A stretch of 64,000 bases of DNA from the NCBI GenBank assembly GCA_016710385.1, contig JADJVX010000018.1, positions 372,001-436,000 of the forward strand, given 5' to 3'. This DNA is from Actinomycetales bacterium. GTDB lineage: Bacteria; Actinomycetota; Actinomycetes; Actinomycetales; Dermatophilaceae. The position numbers were made by a program, and so were the translations under genes. Each line of letters starts with the position of its first letter. Position 1 is the stretch's first letter. The notes under the pieces were generated by a model that did no database searches, was not told the DNA's origin, and was given only the letters and a program-made list of their open reading frames with translations. Below, one piece after another: positions 47,933 through 56,038 of the stretch.

Positions 47933-48721
47933 ATGAGCCTTGTCGGCCAGGCGGCCGTGCTGGTCGCCTTCCCTGTCCTTGCCTCCGCGATCGGCGCGAT
48001 CATCGCCGCGCTCCGGCCGCCGGGACCGCGCGTTGTCAGTGGGGTTCAGCACTTCGCCGCCGGCGTCGTCATGGCCGCTCTGGTCGGCGAGATCATGCCC
48101 GAGTTGCGCGCCGAGGGGCACCTGGACTGGACAGTCGCCGGCTTCCTCGCCGGGACGGCACTGGTGTTGGGGCTGGGAGCCTACGGACGGCATACCGAAG
48201 CTCATGCCGCCGGCGAGTTGCCGCCTCACAAGCCCCGATTCGGATCCTTGCGCCGTCAGGCAGTTGCCGCCGCCGGCGCCAAGTCCCTTCCCATCGGGAT
48301 GCTCGGTGCGGTCGCCGTGGACCTGCTGCTCGACGGAGTCCTGGTCGGGCTGGGCGTGCGCCTGGGCACCACCCAAGGGGTCATCCTCACCGTGGCCCTC
48401 ACCCTGGAAATCCTCTTCCTCGGGCTCTCGGTCGTGTCCGAGTTGCACGAGGGCGGCCTGGCTCGCACTCACGCCGTCCTCATGACGATCGGGCTTGGGT
48501 TGGCCACGGCGGTCGGGGCGATCGGGGCCGCGCTCTTCCTCGGCGATGTGAGCACGAGCGTCATGTCGTTCGTGCTGGCTTTTGGAGCCGCCGCGCTGCT
48601 CTACCTGGTTGTCGAGGAGCTCCTGGTGGAAGCCCACGAGGAGCGCGAATCGGTGTGGCTGGGAGCGATGTTCTTCCTCGGCTTCATCCTCATCTACGTC
48701 CTCGCCTCGATGGAACTGTGA
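47933..48721 (+). CDS. ZIP-family divalent metal permease
   Basis: 262 residues, eight membrane segments. ZIP hallmarks: VQHFAAGVVMAALVGEIMPEL (helix II), GAVAVDLLLDGVLVGLGVRLG (helix IV with Asp residues in place of the usual HN pair) and LYLVVEELLVEAHEERES (helix V metal site). Divergent from uvrB (90 bases, containing one GGTATGCCGT). Metal, Zn2+ or Mn2+, cannot be told. Confidence 0.84.
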   Translation: MSLVGQAAVLVAFPVLASAIGAIIAALRPPGPRVVSGVQHFAAGVVMAALVGEIMPELRAEGHLDWTVAGFLAGTALVLGLGAYGRHTEAHAAGELPPHKPRFGSLRRQAVAAAGAKSLPIGMLGAVAVDLLLDGVLVGLGVRLGTTQGVILTVALTLEILFLGLSVVSELHEGGLARTHAVLMTIGLGLATAVGAIGAALFLGDVSTSVMSFVLAFGAAALLYLVVEELLVEAHEERESVWLGAMFFLGFILIYVLASMEL

Positions 48722-48746
48722 GCGACCACCCGCTCAGTGCCGCCCG

Positions 48747-49958
48747 TCAGCCGCGGTGACCGCGCTCGGTCCAGCCTGAACGCCCGATCCACTCCTGCAC
48801 GTGCGCAAAGGTGACCTCGAAGTAGGGCTCTTTCGCGCTCGTGTAGTCGCCGTTGGCGGTCACTTCCACGTCCGCAGCGCGCCGCTTCTCGGCTCCGTAT
48901 GCCGTGCGTGCCGCGGGCTCGGCGCGCAGCCAGTCGCGGAAGGCCAGCGCGAAAACGTAACCAGGAGAACCGATCTCGCGCACGTGCAGATGGACGACCT
49001 GCTCGGGATCGCATCCGCTGTAGTAGCGCTTCTCCCACCCGGCCGCCTCAGCGCCCGCCGGGTGCGGCGTGTCGAAGCGGTTGTCGGGGCGCACGAGGTA
49101 ACCGGCCCGGGCCAGCGCAGCCGCGAACGCGGTGTGATCGGCATCGGCCAGCCGGCGCACGCCCACCTGAATGTCGATGACGTCCTTGGCCACCAGGTCG
49201 GCCACGCTCGTGGAACCCACGTGATCGACCTCGACGCCGTGACCGGCCAGAGCATGAGCAATCCGAGCCACGACCCTGGCACCCGCCGCGGGCCAGGTGG
49301 GGTCGGGCTCGCACAGCCGCACCGGGCGAGGGCGACGGACGGGTATGCCGTGGCGCAGGTTGTCGTCGTAGGGCACCAGCCGCTCGTGCCAGACCCGGCC
49401 GACCGCGTCCCGCAACTCACCTTGGGTCCCGTCATTGGGGAGCCAGACGTCGGCAGCCTGGCGGCGTTGATCGTCGGTGGCCTGGGCGGCGATCCGGGCC
49501 CGCGCGTCGGCTTCGAGCATGCCCCGGGAGGCGACCAGCCGACGAACCCGCTCATCGGCCGGCACGGCCACGACCATGGTCAGGTGCTCGTGGACCCACA
49601 GGCCCTTCTCCACCAGCAAGGGCATGTCATAGACATCGACCCTGTCGACCGGAACGGCACCCCGCGCCTGGGCCACCCGGGCTGCGATCGCCGGCCCGGT
49701 GATCGCCTCCAACGCCCGCAGCCGCTGCGGGTCGCGGAAGACGACGGCTGCCAGCGCCGCCCGATCCAACGAGCCATCGCTGCCGATGACGGCCGCGCCG
49801 AACTCGTCCCCGATGGCCGACAACGCCGGCTGGCCCGGCTCGACTACCTCCCGGGCGACCGCGTCGGCGTCGGTGATGTGCGCGCCGAGCTCCCGCAGCA
49901 TGGCCGCGACGGTGGACTTCCCGGAACCGATTCCGCCCGTGAGCCCCACCCGCAACAT
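48747..49958 (-). CDS. coaE: Dephospho-CoA kinase fused to a GrpB-family domain
   Basis: 403 residues. Residues 1-200 are CoaE: Walker A TGGIGSGKST (7-16), GAHITDADAVAREVV, VYDMPLLVEKGL, with the mobile lid ADARARIAAQ. It does the last step of CoA synthesis. Residues 211-395 are a GrpB/UPF0157 nucleotidyltransferase-like domain with DHVGSTSVADLVAKDVIDIQV. The same fusion exists in Mycobacterium (Rv1631), where the GrpB part matters for stability. The two are joined by LRHGIPVRRP, encoded by an octamer copy. Confidence 0.95.
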   Translation of the reverse strand: MLRVGLTGGIGSGKSTVAAMLRELGAHITDADAVAREVVEPGQPALSAIGDEFGAAVIGSDGSLDRAALAAVVFRDPQRLRALEAITGPAIAARVAQARGAVPVDRVDVYDMPLLVEKGLWVHEHLTMVVAVPADERVRRLVASRGMLEADARARIAAQATDDQRRQAADVWLPNDGTQGELRDAVGRVWHERLVPYDDNLRHGIPVRRPRPVRLCEPDPTWPAAGARVVARIAHALAGHGVEVDHVGSTSVADLVAKDVIDIQVGVRRLADADHTAFAAALARAGYLVRPDNRFDTPHPAGAEAAGWEKRYYSGCDPEQVVHLHVREIGSPGYVFALAFRDWLRAEPAARTAYGAEKRRAADVEVTANGDYTSAKEPYFEVTFAHVQEWIGRSGWTERGHRG

Positions 49959-50029
49959 GCCCCCAGCCTAGGCCGCGGGGGCGTCAGCGTCTCGCGCAGA
50001 CCGGGGCGGCGGGACGCGATTCGATGCTG

Positions 50030-50488
50030 CTAGTGCTCGCCGGTGCGACGGCGGGCTTCGAGGATCTCCAGGTCCTCTTCCTCGAGCTGGTCGGGGTCGA
50101 TGTCAGCGGTGCACCACTTGCACTTGAGCGCGTCGACCGAGACGAACTCCTTGCAGTATGGGCACTCCCGCTGCCCTTGGGCACGGAAGTTGCCCAGCCC
50201 TGCCTTCTTGAGCAGCTTGACGATCGAGAAGAGCACGATCGCCATGAGCAGGAAGCCCACGAAGTCGGTAAGGAAGGCGCCGTACTTGATCTCGGCGTTG
50301 TTGAACTCGAAGATCAGCTCACTGAAGTCGGGCTTGCCGAAGATGGCGGCGACCAACTGCATGAGGACGTTGCTGGCCAGGCTCTCGACGAGTGCCGCGA
50401 AGGCCGCACCGATGATGAACCCCAGCGCAAGGTCGAGCATGTTGCCGCCCATGGCGAAGGCCCGGAATTCTTTCCACATCTGCTTCAT
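50030..50488 (-). CDS. mscL: Large-conductance mechanosensitive channel MscL with C-terminal zinc ribbon
   Basis: 152 residues. N-terminal helix MWKEFRAFAMGGNMLDLALG, TM1 FIIGAAFAALVESLASNVL, periplasmic loop, TM2 YGAFLTDFVGFLLMAIVLFSIV and charged KLLKK: a standard pentameric MscL pore. After residue 105 comes CPYC (109-112) then CKWC (123-126), a zinc-ribbon pair, then an acidic helix. Typical MscL proteins end without such a module. 18 bases after the phosphodiesterase gene. Confidence 0.92.
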   Translation of the reverse strand: MKQMWKEFRAFAMGGNMLDLALGFIIGAAFAALVESLASNVLMQLVAAIFGKPDFSELIFEFNNAEIKYGAFLTDFVGFLLMAIVLFSIVKLLKKAGLGNFRAQGQRECPYCKEFVSVDALKCKWCTADIDPDQLEEEDLEILEARRRTGEH

Positions 50489-50506
50489 GGGTGGACATTG
50501 TGGAGG

Positions 50507-51427
50507 TCAGGACGAGATCAGCGCCACAGCACGCGCCGGATCATCGGTGACGAATGCATCCACGCCAGCAGCCAACACGGCCCGGATGTCCGCGTCCTCG
50601 TTCACCGTCCAGGGCAACACGGCCAGGCCCAGTGCATGGGCTCGTGTCACCAGCCCAGCGTCACACGATAGATAGTGCGGCGAAAGCGCTTGCGCCCCAA
50701 CGGCATACGCGGCAGTCGCGAGGTCGCCGTCGTGGTCGGCGTAGTCGACCGATCCCAGCCAGACGCTGCCGGGAGCGAAGGTTTGTCCCACGACGGCGAG
50801 CGCCGACCGCAACAGGTGTGGCGCGAGCTCTCGGGAGCGATCGAGGACTGCCCAGTCGAAGGAATGGACGAAACTGCGCTCCCCGACGCCCGCAGCCTCG
50901 ATGGCCGCGATGGTGCCCTCGACGAGCTGCTCGCGCGTTGCCACCTCGGCCGGATCGGTCGGGTCGACCTTGACCTCGACGGTCCACCACAACTCCGGGT
51001 GGTCTGCACAGGCGTGGAATACCTCGGCCAGGGTGGCGATGTGCTCGCCGGGTGCCGGCCGCTGCAGAGGGTATGCCGGGAGCGTGCGGCTTCCGAGGTC
51101 GATCGTCCGAAGCTGTGCGAGGGTCAGGTCGGCCACCCGCGCATCCGTATAGTCAGGCCCGGTCATGAGGCACTTCTCGGCCTGCACGGTGGGGTCGTGC
51201 CACACGACGACCTGCCCGTCGGCGGTGAGGCGCACGTCCAGCTCGATGCCCGTCGCCCCGGCGTCGATGGCGGCGCGCATGCTCGCGATGGTGTTCTCCG
51301 GGGCCAGCGCACGAGCGCCCCGGTGACCCTGCACGCAATGCGCGCTGAGATCGGGACGCCACGGCATACCGTCGCCGTGACCACGAGAGGCTCGTGGGCC
51401 GTGAGGGTCGCGGGAAGCGGCGCTCAT
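50507..51427 (-). CDS. Glycerophosphodiester phosphodiesterase
   Basis: 306 residues from ATG 51427 (ATGA overlap with the ATPase gene stop). GDPD core: QGHRGARALAPENTIASMRAA, GIELDVRLTADGQVVVWHDPT, WWTVEVKVD, and NEDADIRAVLAAGVDAFVTDDP. Cleaves glycerophosphodiesters to sn-glycerol-3-phosphate and alcohol. No signal peptide, so it should act inside on imported substrate, as UgpQ does, and its coupling to the Ugp-like transporter gene fits. The first 20 residues are low-complexity; a later ATG encoding MPWRPDL is possible. Confidence 0.91.
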   Translation of the reverse strand: MSAASRDPHGPRASRGHGDGMPWRPDLSAHCVQGHRGARALAPENTIASMRAAIDAGATGIELDVRLTADGQVVVWHDPTVQAEKCLMTGPDYTDARVADLTLAQLRTIDLGSRTLPAYPLQRPAPGEHIATLAEVFHACADHPELWWTVEVKVDPTDPAEVATREQLVEGTIAAIEAAGVGERSFVHSFDWAVLDRSRELAPHLLRSALAVVGQTFAPGSVWLGSVDYADHDGDLATAAYAVGAQALSPHYLSCDAGLVTRAHALGLAVLPWTVNEDADIRAVLAAGVDAFVTDDPARAVALISS

Positions 51428-52509
51428 GCCCGCAACGACTCCCCCGACTCGGTGTGGAAGAAGTGGGTGCGCTCGACCTCGGGGCGGACGTGGACGACGT
51501 CGCCGAGGGCGATCTTGGTGCGCTCGTCGAGTTTGACGGTGATGCGGTCCTTCTCGTCCCCCGCGACCGGGTGGCCATAGACGAAGGACTCGGACCCGAG
51601 GACCTCGACGAGATCGACGTGGACGGCGACACTCTGCGCAGTGTGCTCCGGGACCACCTCCCACGCCTCCGGACGCAGCCCGATGGTGACCGTGCTGCCC
51701 GCGCGAGCGGCCGTCTCCCGCGGGATCGGCAGGTCCAGTCCGTGCACCGTGGCGTGCCCGTCGCGGACCGCGGCCTCGGCGAGATAGATGGCCGGAGACC
51801 CGATGAACGAGGCGACGAAGGCGTTCACCGGCCGGTCGTAGAGGGCTTCCGGCGTGTCGACCTGCTGCAGTTTGCCGTCCTTGAGCACGGCAACCCGATG
51901 GCCCATCGTCATAGCCTCGACCTGGTCGTGGGTGACGTAGCAGGTCGTGATGCCCAGGCGCCGCTGCAGGCCGGCGATCTGCGAGCGGGTCGACACCCGC
52001 AGCTTGGCATCGAGGTTGGACAGCGGCTCGTCCATACAGAAGACCTTGGGGTTGCGCACGATGGCCCGCCCCATCGCCACGCGTTGGCGCTGCCCACCGG
52101 ACATTGCGCCCGGCTTGCGGTCCAGCAACGGCTCGAGCTCGAGGATCTTCGCTGCTTCGGCGACCCGTGCGTCGGCATCGGCCTTGCTCACCCCGAAGTT
52201 GCGCAGCGCGAACGCCATGTTCTCGGCTGCGGTCATATTGGGATAGAGGGCATAGCTCTGGAAGACCATCGCGACGTCACGGTCGCGCGGCCGGACGCCC
52301 TTCTGGTCATGCCCGTCGATGAGGATCCGTCCCCCGTCGACCGGCTCAAGCCCGGCGAGCATCCGCAAGGTGGTGGACTTGCCACAGCCCGACGGGCCGA
52401 CGAGCACGAGGAACTCCCCGTCGGCAATGTCGAGCGTCACGGCATCGACGGCCGGCGGGTCGTTCTGCGTGAAGCGGCGGGTCGCCTCATCGAAGTACAC
52501 GGTCGCCAC
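51424..52509 (-). CDS. ugpC: Ugp/Msm-type ABC transporter ATPase
   Basis: 361 residues. Walker A GPSGCGKSTTLRMLAG, Q-loop MVFQSYALYPNMT, signature MSGGQRQRVAMGRAIV, Walker B VFCMDEPLSNLDAKLR, H-loop YVTHDQVEAMTMG, then a C-terminal TOBE/MRP regulatory domain (from about residue 240). This form serves carbohydrate-uptake-1 importers including glycerol-3-phosphate. Start ATG 52509. Confidence 0.9.
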   Translation of the reverse strand: MATVYFDEATRRFTQNDPPAVDAVTLDIADGEFLVLVGPSGCGKSTTLRMLAGLEPVDGGRILIDGHDQKGVRPRDRDVAMVFQSYALYPNMTAAENMAFALRNFGVSKADADARVAEAAKILELEPLLDRKPGAMSGGQRQRVAMGRAIVRNPKVFCMDEPLSNLDAKLRVSTRSQIAGLQRRLGITTCYVTHDQVEAMTMGHRVAVLKDGKLQQVDTPEALYDRPVNAFVASFIGSPAIYLAEAAVRDGHATVHGLDLPIPRETAARAGSTVTIGLRPEAWEVVPEHTAQSVAVHVDLVEVLGSESFVYGHPVAGDEKDRITVKLDERTKIALGDVVHVRPEVERTHFFHTESGESLRA

Positions 52510-52541
52510 GGGGGCGGGCCTCCTTGCGTCGGTGGAACGGG

Positions 52542-52646
52542 TGCCGGTATGCCGTGCCCCTCGCCGGCCGCCCGCCCGCCGCTCGCCCCAGGTGATGGCG
52601 GGATCGGAGGCGGGGATCGGAAGCGGGGTGGCACGGCATACCGGCA
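52542..52646. repeat. Long inverted repeat of the GGTATGCCGTGCC unit, 17-bp arms
   Basis: Arms TGCCGGTATGCCGTGCC (52542-52558) and its complement (52630-52646), separated by 71 bases of GC-rich sequence; a third copy in the first orientation follows at 52647. It fills the gap between ugpB and ugpC, so it may lower expression of the downstream ATPase. Confidence 0.65.
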
Positions 52647-52669
52647 GGTATGCCGTCAGGGCGTCAGGC

Positions 52670-53962
52670 TCACAGCTTCGGCTTGATCTGGCTGTCGATC
52701 GCGGCCTGGGTCTCCTTGTCCAGCGCGGCGAAGACGGTCGCTACGTCCTGGCCCTGGACGATCTGGTCAAGGGCCTTCCCGATCCGGGCTCCCCCACCGG
52801 GCACGAGCACGCGAGCGTTGTCCTGGCTGCGGGTCTTGGCCAGCTGCTGGACGGCGACCTTGGCCCGCGGGTTCTTCTCGAGGAAGGCCTTCTCGGCGTC
52901 GTTATTGAGGGCCGACTTGCGCACCGGCATGTAGCCGGTCGCCTGGGTGAAGGTCACCGTGCTCTCGACGTTGGTGAGGTATTCGATGAACTTCACGGCG
53001 TTCTTCTTGCGCTCGTCGGACAGCCCCGCCGGGATGGCCACGCCCGCCCCACCCGTCGGGCAGGCCCCGTCTCCGGGGAGGAACGCCGTGCCGAAGTCGA
53101 ACTTCGCGTTCTTCGTGATGCCGCCGAGGGTGCCGGTCGACTGCAAGGCGCAAGCGGCGATGCCTGCGCTGAACTCGGCGTCGGGGCTCTTGGAGAACTT
53201 CACCCACTTGTTCTTGGCGAGCTCCTGCAGGAAGGTGCCGGCCGCGACGGTCTTGGGGTCGGAGGCGGTTGCCGTCCACTCCTTGGACAGCTGGCCGCCC
53301 ATCGACCAAGCCATGTTCTGGAAATACCAGTCGAGATAGTTGGATCCGTCGGCCATCTGCAGCGGCACCTTGTCGGCACCGACGACGGCGGCCAACTTGG
53401 GGGCCCACTCCTTGAACTCTGCCCAGGTGGCCGGGCCACGGTCGGGCAGGCCGGCGGCCGACCAGATCGCCTTGTTGTAGTAGAAGAGCGGCGTCGAACG
53501 CGCGAACGGCAAGGCGTAGTGCTTGCCGTTGAACGTGTAGTCGTTGTAGAGCGCGTCGACGTAGTCATCGGTCTTCAGCCCGGCCGCGGCGAGCAGGTCA
53601 TCCAGCGGGGCGAGCTGCTTGTTGAGCGCGAAGTTGAACCACGTGACGTCGGAGGCGACGATGACGTCGGGCAACTGGCCGCCGGCGAGGGCTGCGTTGA
53701 ACTTCTGCGCGACCTCTTCGTAGTTCTTCCCACCGTCGATGAGCGACACGGTGAAGCCGGGGTTAGCCTTCTGGAACGCCTCGATGATCTTGGTCTCGGT
53801 GTCCTTGGACGTGCCCGGGTGGTTGCTCCAGAACTGGATCGGTCCCCCGCCTCCTGCGCTGCTGGTCGGAGAGCTCCCGCTGCCGGCGCAAGCCGCGAGC
53901 CCGGCTGCCACTCCGGCAGCCCCGGCCAGTCCGAGGAATCCTCGGCGAGTCAGGTCGTTCAT
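52670..53962 (-). CDS. ugpB: Ugp-like ABC transporter substrate-binding lipoprotein (Tat)
   Basis: 430 residues from ATG 53962. Twin-arginine signal LTRRGFLGLAGAAGVAAG with lipobox LAAC (22-25), then a cluster-D binding fold: PIQFWSNHPGTSKDTETKIIEAFQKANPGF, LPDVIVASDVTW, LPFARSTPLFYYNKAIWSAAGL and GAGVAIPAGLSDERKKNAVKFIEYL. Pattern of UgpB/sugar binders. Ligand not provable; the linked GDPD points to glycerophosphodiesters or glycerol-3-phosphate. Confidence 0.88.
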   Translation of the reverse strand: MNDLTRRGFLGLAGAAGVAAGLAACAGSGSSPTSSAGGGGPIQFWSNHPGTSKDTETKIIEAFQKANPGFTVSLIDGGKNYEEVAQKFNAALAGGQLPDVIVASDVTWFNFALNKQLAPLDDLLAAAGLKTDDYVDALYNDYTFNGKHYALPFARSTPLFYYNKAIWSAAGLPDRGPATWAEFKEWAPKLAAVVGADKVPLQMADGSNYLDWYFQNMAWSMGGQLSKEWTATASDPKTVAAGTFLQELAKNKWVKFSKSPDAEFSAGIAACALQSTGTLGGITKNAKFDFGTAFLPGDGACPTGGAGVAIPAGLSDERKKNAVKFIEYLTNVESTVTFTQATGYMPVRKSALNNDAEKAFLEKNPRAKVAVQQLAKTRSQDNARVLVPGGGARIGKALDQIVQGQDVATVFAALDKETQAAIDSQIKPKL

Positions 53963-54021
53963 GTGTCGTGCCTCCCGTTGGATGGGTTCTTCTCGCTCGA
54001 CCGCGGGCGCGGGCGGACGTC

Positions 54022-54882
54022 TCAACTCTTGACTGCTCCGGCCGTCAGACCCTTGATCATCTGGCGTTGCAGGAAGAGGAAAAGGATGAGGATGGGCAGC
54101 ACGGTGAGCACCGTCCCGGCCATCACCGGACCCCAGTTGTTGCCGCCCTCGTTGTTCTGCAGCAGCGTGAGGCCGACCTGAAGTGGCGCGGTCTTCTCGT
54201 TGTCGCTCATCAGGAACGGCCACAAGTACTCGTTCCACTCGTTGACCACGGTGATGAGTGAGAAGGCCACCAGGGTCGGCCAGGACATCGGCATGACGAC
54301 GCGCCACAACAGCTTCATCGGTCCAGCGCCGTCGAGGCGGGCCGCCTCGATGATCTCGCCCGGCAGCGAGAGAAACTGGTTGCGCATGAGGAAGGTGCCG
54401 AAGGCAACGCCCGCCAGCGGGATGACGATGCCTTGGAAGGTGTTGCGCCAGCCGAGCTGCGCGATCAGCGCGTAGTTGGAGATCACCGTGATCTGGTTGG
54501 GCACCATGAGCGCTGCGATGACGACGAGAAAGACGAGGTTGCGTCCCGGGAACCGCAGCAGCGACAACGCATAGGCGCTCAAAACGCCGAGGGTGATCTT
54601 CGCCGCCGCCAGCAGCGCGGTGATGATGAGCGAGTTGCGGAAGTATGCCGGGAACGGGATCGAGGTCACCGTGTCGCGGTAGTTGTCGGTCGTGGCGGGA
54701 GAGGGCCAATACTGCGCAGGGCGGACGTAGATGTCTTGGCGTTCCTTGAAACTCGTGATGAGAATCCAGAACAGCGGCACGGCGATGACGAGCACCACGA
54801 CGATCATCGCGGCGTAGCCGGCGACGGACATGAGCGGCGTGCGGTGCCGGTCGCCCTGGGAGACCTGCAGATGGGTGCTCAT
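54022..54882 (-). CDS. ugpE: Ugp-like ABC permease (MalG/UgpE type)
   Basis: 286 residues, six helices. LFWILITSFKERQDIY, LIITALLAAAKITLGVLSAYALS, and the ATPase-docking EAA loop EIIEAARLDGAGPMKLLWRVVMP. Ends with LQRQMIKGLTAGAVKS, the usual UgpE tail. 4-base overlap with ugpA. In this minus-strand operon the order is ugpA-ugpE-ugpB-ugpC-GDPD. Confidence 0.91.
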   Translation of the reverse strand: MSTHLQVSQGDRHRTPLMSVAGYAAMIVVVLVIAVPLFWILITSFKERQDIYVRPAQYWPSPATTDNYRDTVTSIPFPAYFRNSLIITALLAAAKITLGVLSAYALSLLRFPGRNLVFLVVIAALMVPNQITVISNYALIAQLGWRNTFQGIVIPLAGVAFGTFLMRNQFLSLPGEIIEAARLDGAGPMKLLWRVVMPMSWPTLVAFSLITVVNEWNEYLWPFLMSDNEKTAPLQVGLTLLQNNEGGNNWGPVMAGTVLTVLPILILFLFLQRQMIKGLTAGAVKS

Positions 54883-55835
54883 GCTGTGGACCCCCGATCC
54901 ATGACTCGGACCTGGACGAAGGTGATCGCCAGCAGGATGAGGAACATGATCGTCGCGACCGTGGCGCCATAACCGGCCCGCATGTTGACGAAGGTCTCCT
55001 GATAGACCTGGAAGACCAGCGTGGTCGTGCCGGTGCCGACTGGCCCTCCTCGGGTCTGCGCGTAGATGAGGTCGAACACCTGGACCGAGTTGAGCAGCAC
55101 GGTGATCGACAGGAAGAACGTCGTGGGCCGCAACTGCGGCAGCAAGACCCTGCGGAAATGAGTCCAGGGCGAGGCGCCGTCAATCTCGGCCGCTTCATCG
55201 AGGTCGATCCGGCGGCCCTGCAATGCGGCGAGATAGATGACGAAGGTGTAGCCGAGGTTTTTCCAGATGTAGGTCGTCGTCACCATGAACAATGCCCAGC
55301 CCGTGTCCTGGAAGAAGTCGGGGGTGCTGGCCCCGACCCGGGTCAACAGGTCGCGGATGAGACCGAAACTCGGGTCGAAGACGAACTGGAAGGCCACGCC
55401 GATCGCCGCTCCCGACACGACGAAGGGCGCGAAGACCAGGGACCGCACGACATTGCGCCCACGGAGCTTTTGGTCCAGCAGCAGCGCCAGGGCCAGGCCC
55501 AGAACCATCGAAATGAGCACCGTGGCGAAGGTGAAGACCACGGTGTTGCCCAGGATGGTCCGGGTGTCGTCGCGGCCCAGCCACTCGACGTAGTTGGCGG
55601 TGCCGACCGGCGTCGCACCCGTCGGAGAGGAGATGTTGTAGTCGGTGAACGAGAGCCGGAAGTTGTCGATGAGCGGCCGGTAGACGAAGAGCGTGAGCAG
55701 CGCGAGGTTGGGCAGCAGGAGCGCGGCTGCGAGCAACCACTCGCGACGGTCGGTGCCGGAACGACGGGGGGGCGGGCCGACGGGAGGAGGTGGTCCGGCG
55801 CGGACCCCGGTGGCGACCTCGGCAGCGGGCTGCAT
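54879..55835 (-). CDS. ugpA: Ugp-like ABC permease (MalF/UgpA type)
   Basis: 318 residues from ATG 55835 (GGTGAGG upstream); the frame stays open to 55871. Pro-rich N-terminus, then LLAAALLLPNLALLTLFVYRPLIDNFRLSF, NTVVFTFATVLISMVLGLALAL, and EAA loop DEAAEIDGASPWTHFRRVLLPQLRP. First gene of the import operon; divergent from the lyase gene with 203 bases between. Confidence 0.9.
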   Translation of the reverse strand: MQPAAEVATGVRAGPPPPVGPPPRRSGTDRREWLLAAALLLPNLALLTLFVYRPLIDNFRLSFTDYNISSPTGATPVGTANYVEWLGRDDTRTILGNTVVFTFATVLISMVLGLALALLLDQKLRGRNVVRSLVFAPFVVSGAAIGVAFQFVFDPSFGLIRDLLTRVGASTPDFFQDTGWALFMVTTTYIWKNLGYTFVIYLAALQGRRIDLDEAAEIDGASPWTHFRRVLLPQLRPTTFFLSITVLLNSVQVFDLIYAQTRGGPVGTGTTTLVFQVYQETFVNMRAGYGATVATIMFLILLAITFVQVRVMDRGSTA

Positions 55836-56038
55836 GATCCTCACCGTATGCCGCCGCACCTCCCGAACCAAGCTTTGGGGGCCACCGAGTTTCGCCGTTG
55901 CCCGGCGTCCTCTCGCGCCGAGTTCGGTCGATCCGCCTGCGGCGCCGGGCGATTCAATTCCGTTGGCGCTGCATACGCGCCCGCGCTACCAAGCCGGCAT
56001 ACGAGGTGGCACCGGAGTGGCCGCTAAGGTGACCGGAC
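55836..56038. other. Divergent region between ugpA and the lyase-like gene
   Basis: 203 bases with promoters presumed for both directions, which suggests shared control of uptake and the lyase/kinase pair. Holds two CGGCATAC-type octamers (near 55845 and 55993). I see no named operator. Confidence 0.4.
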
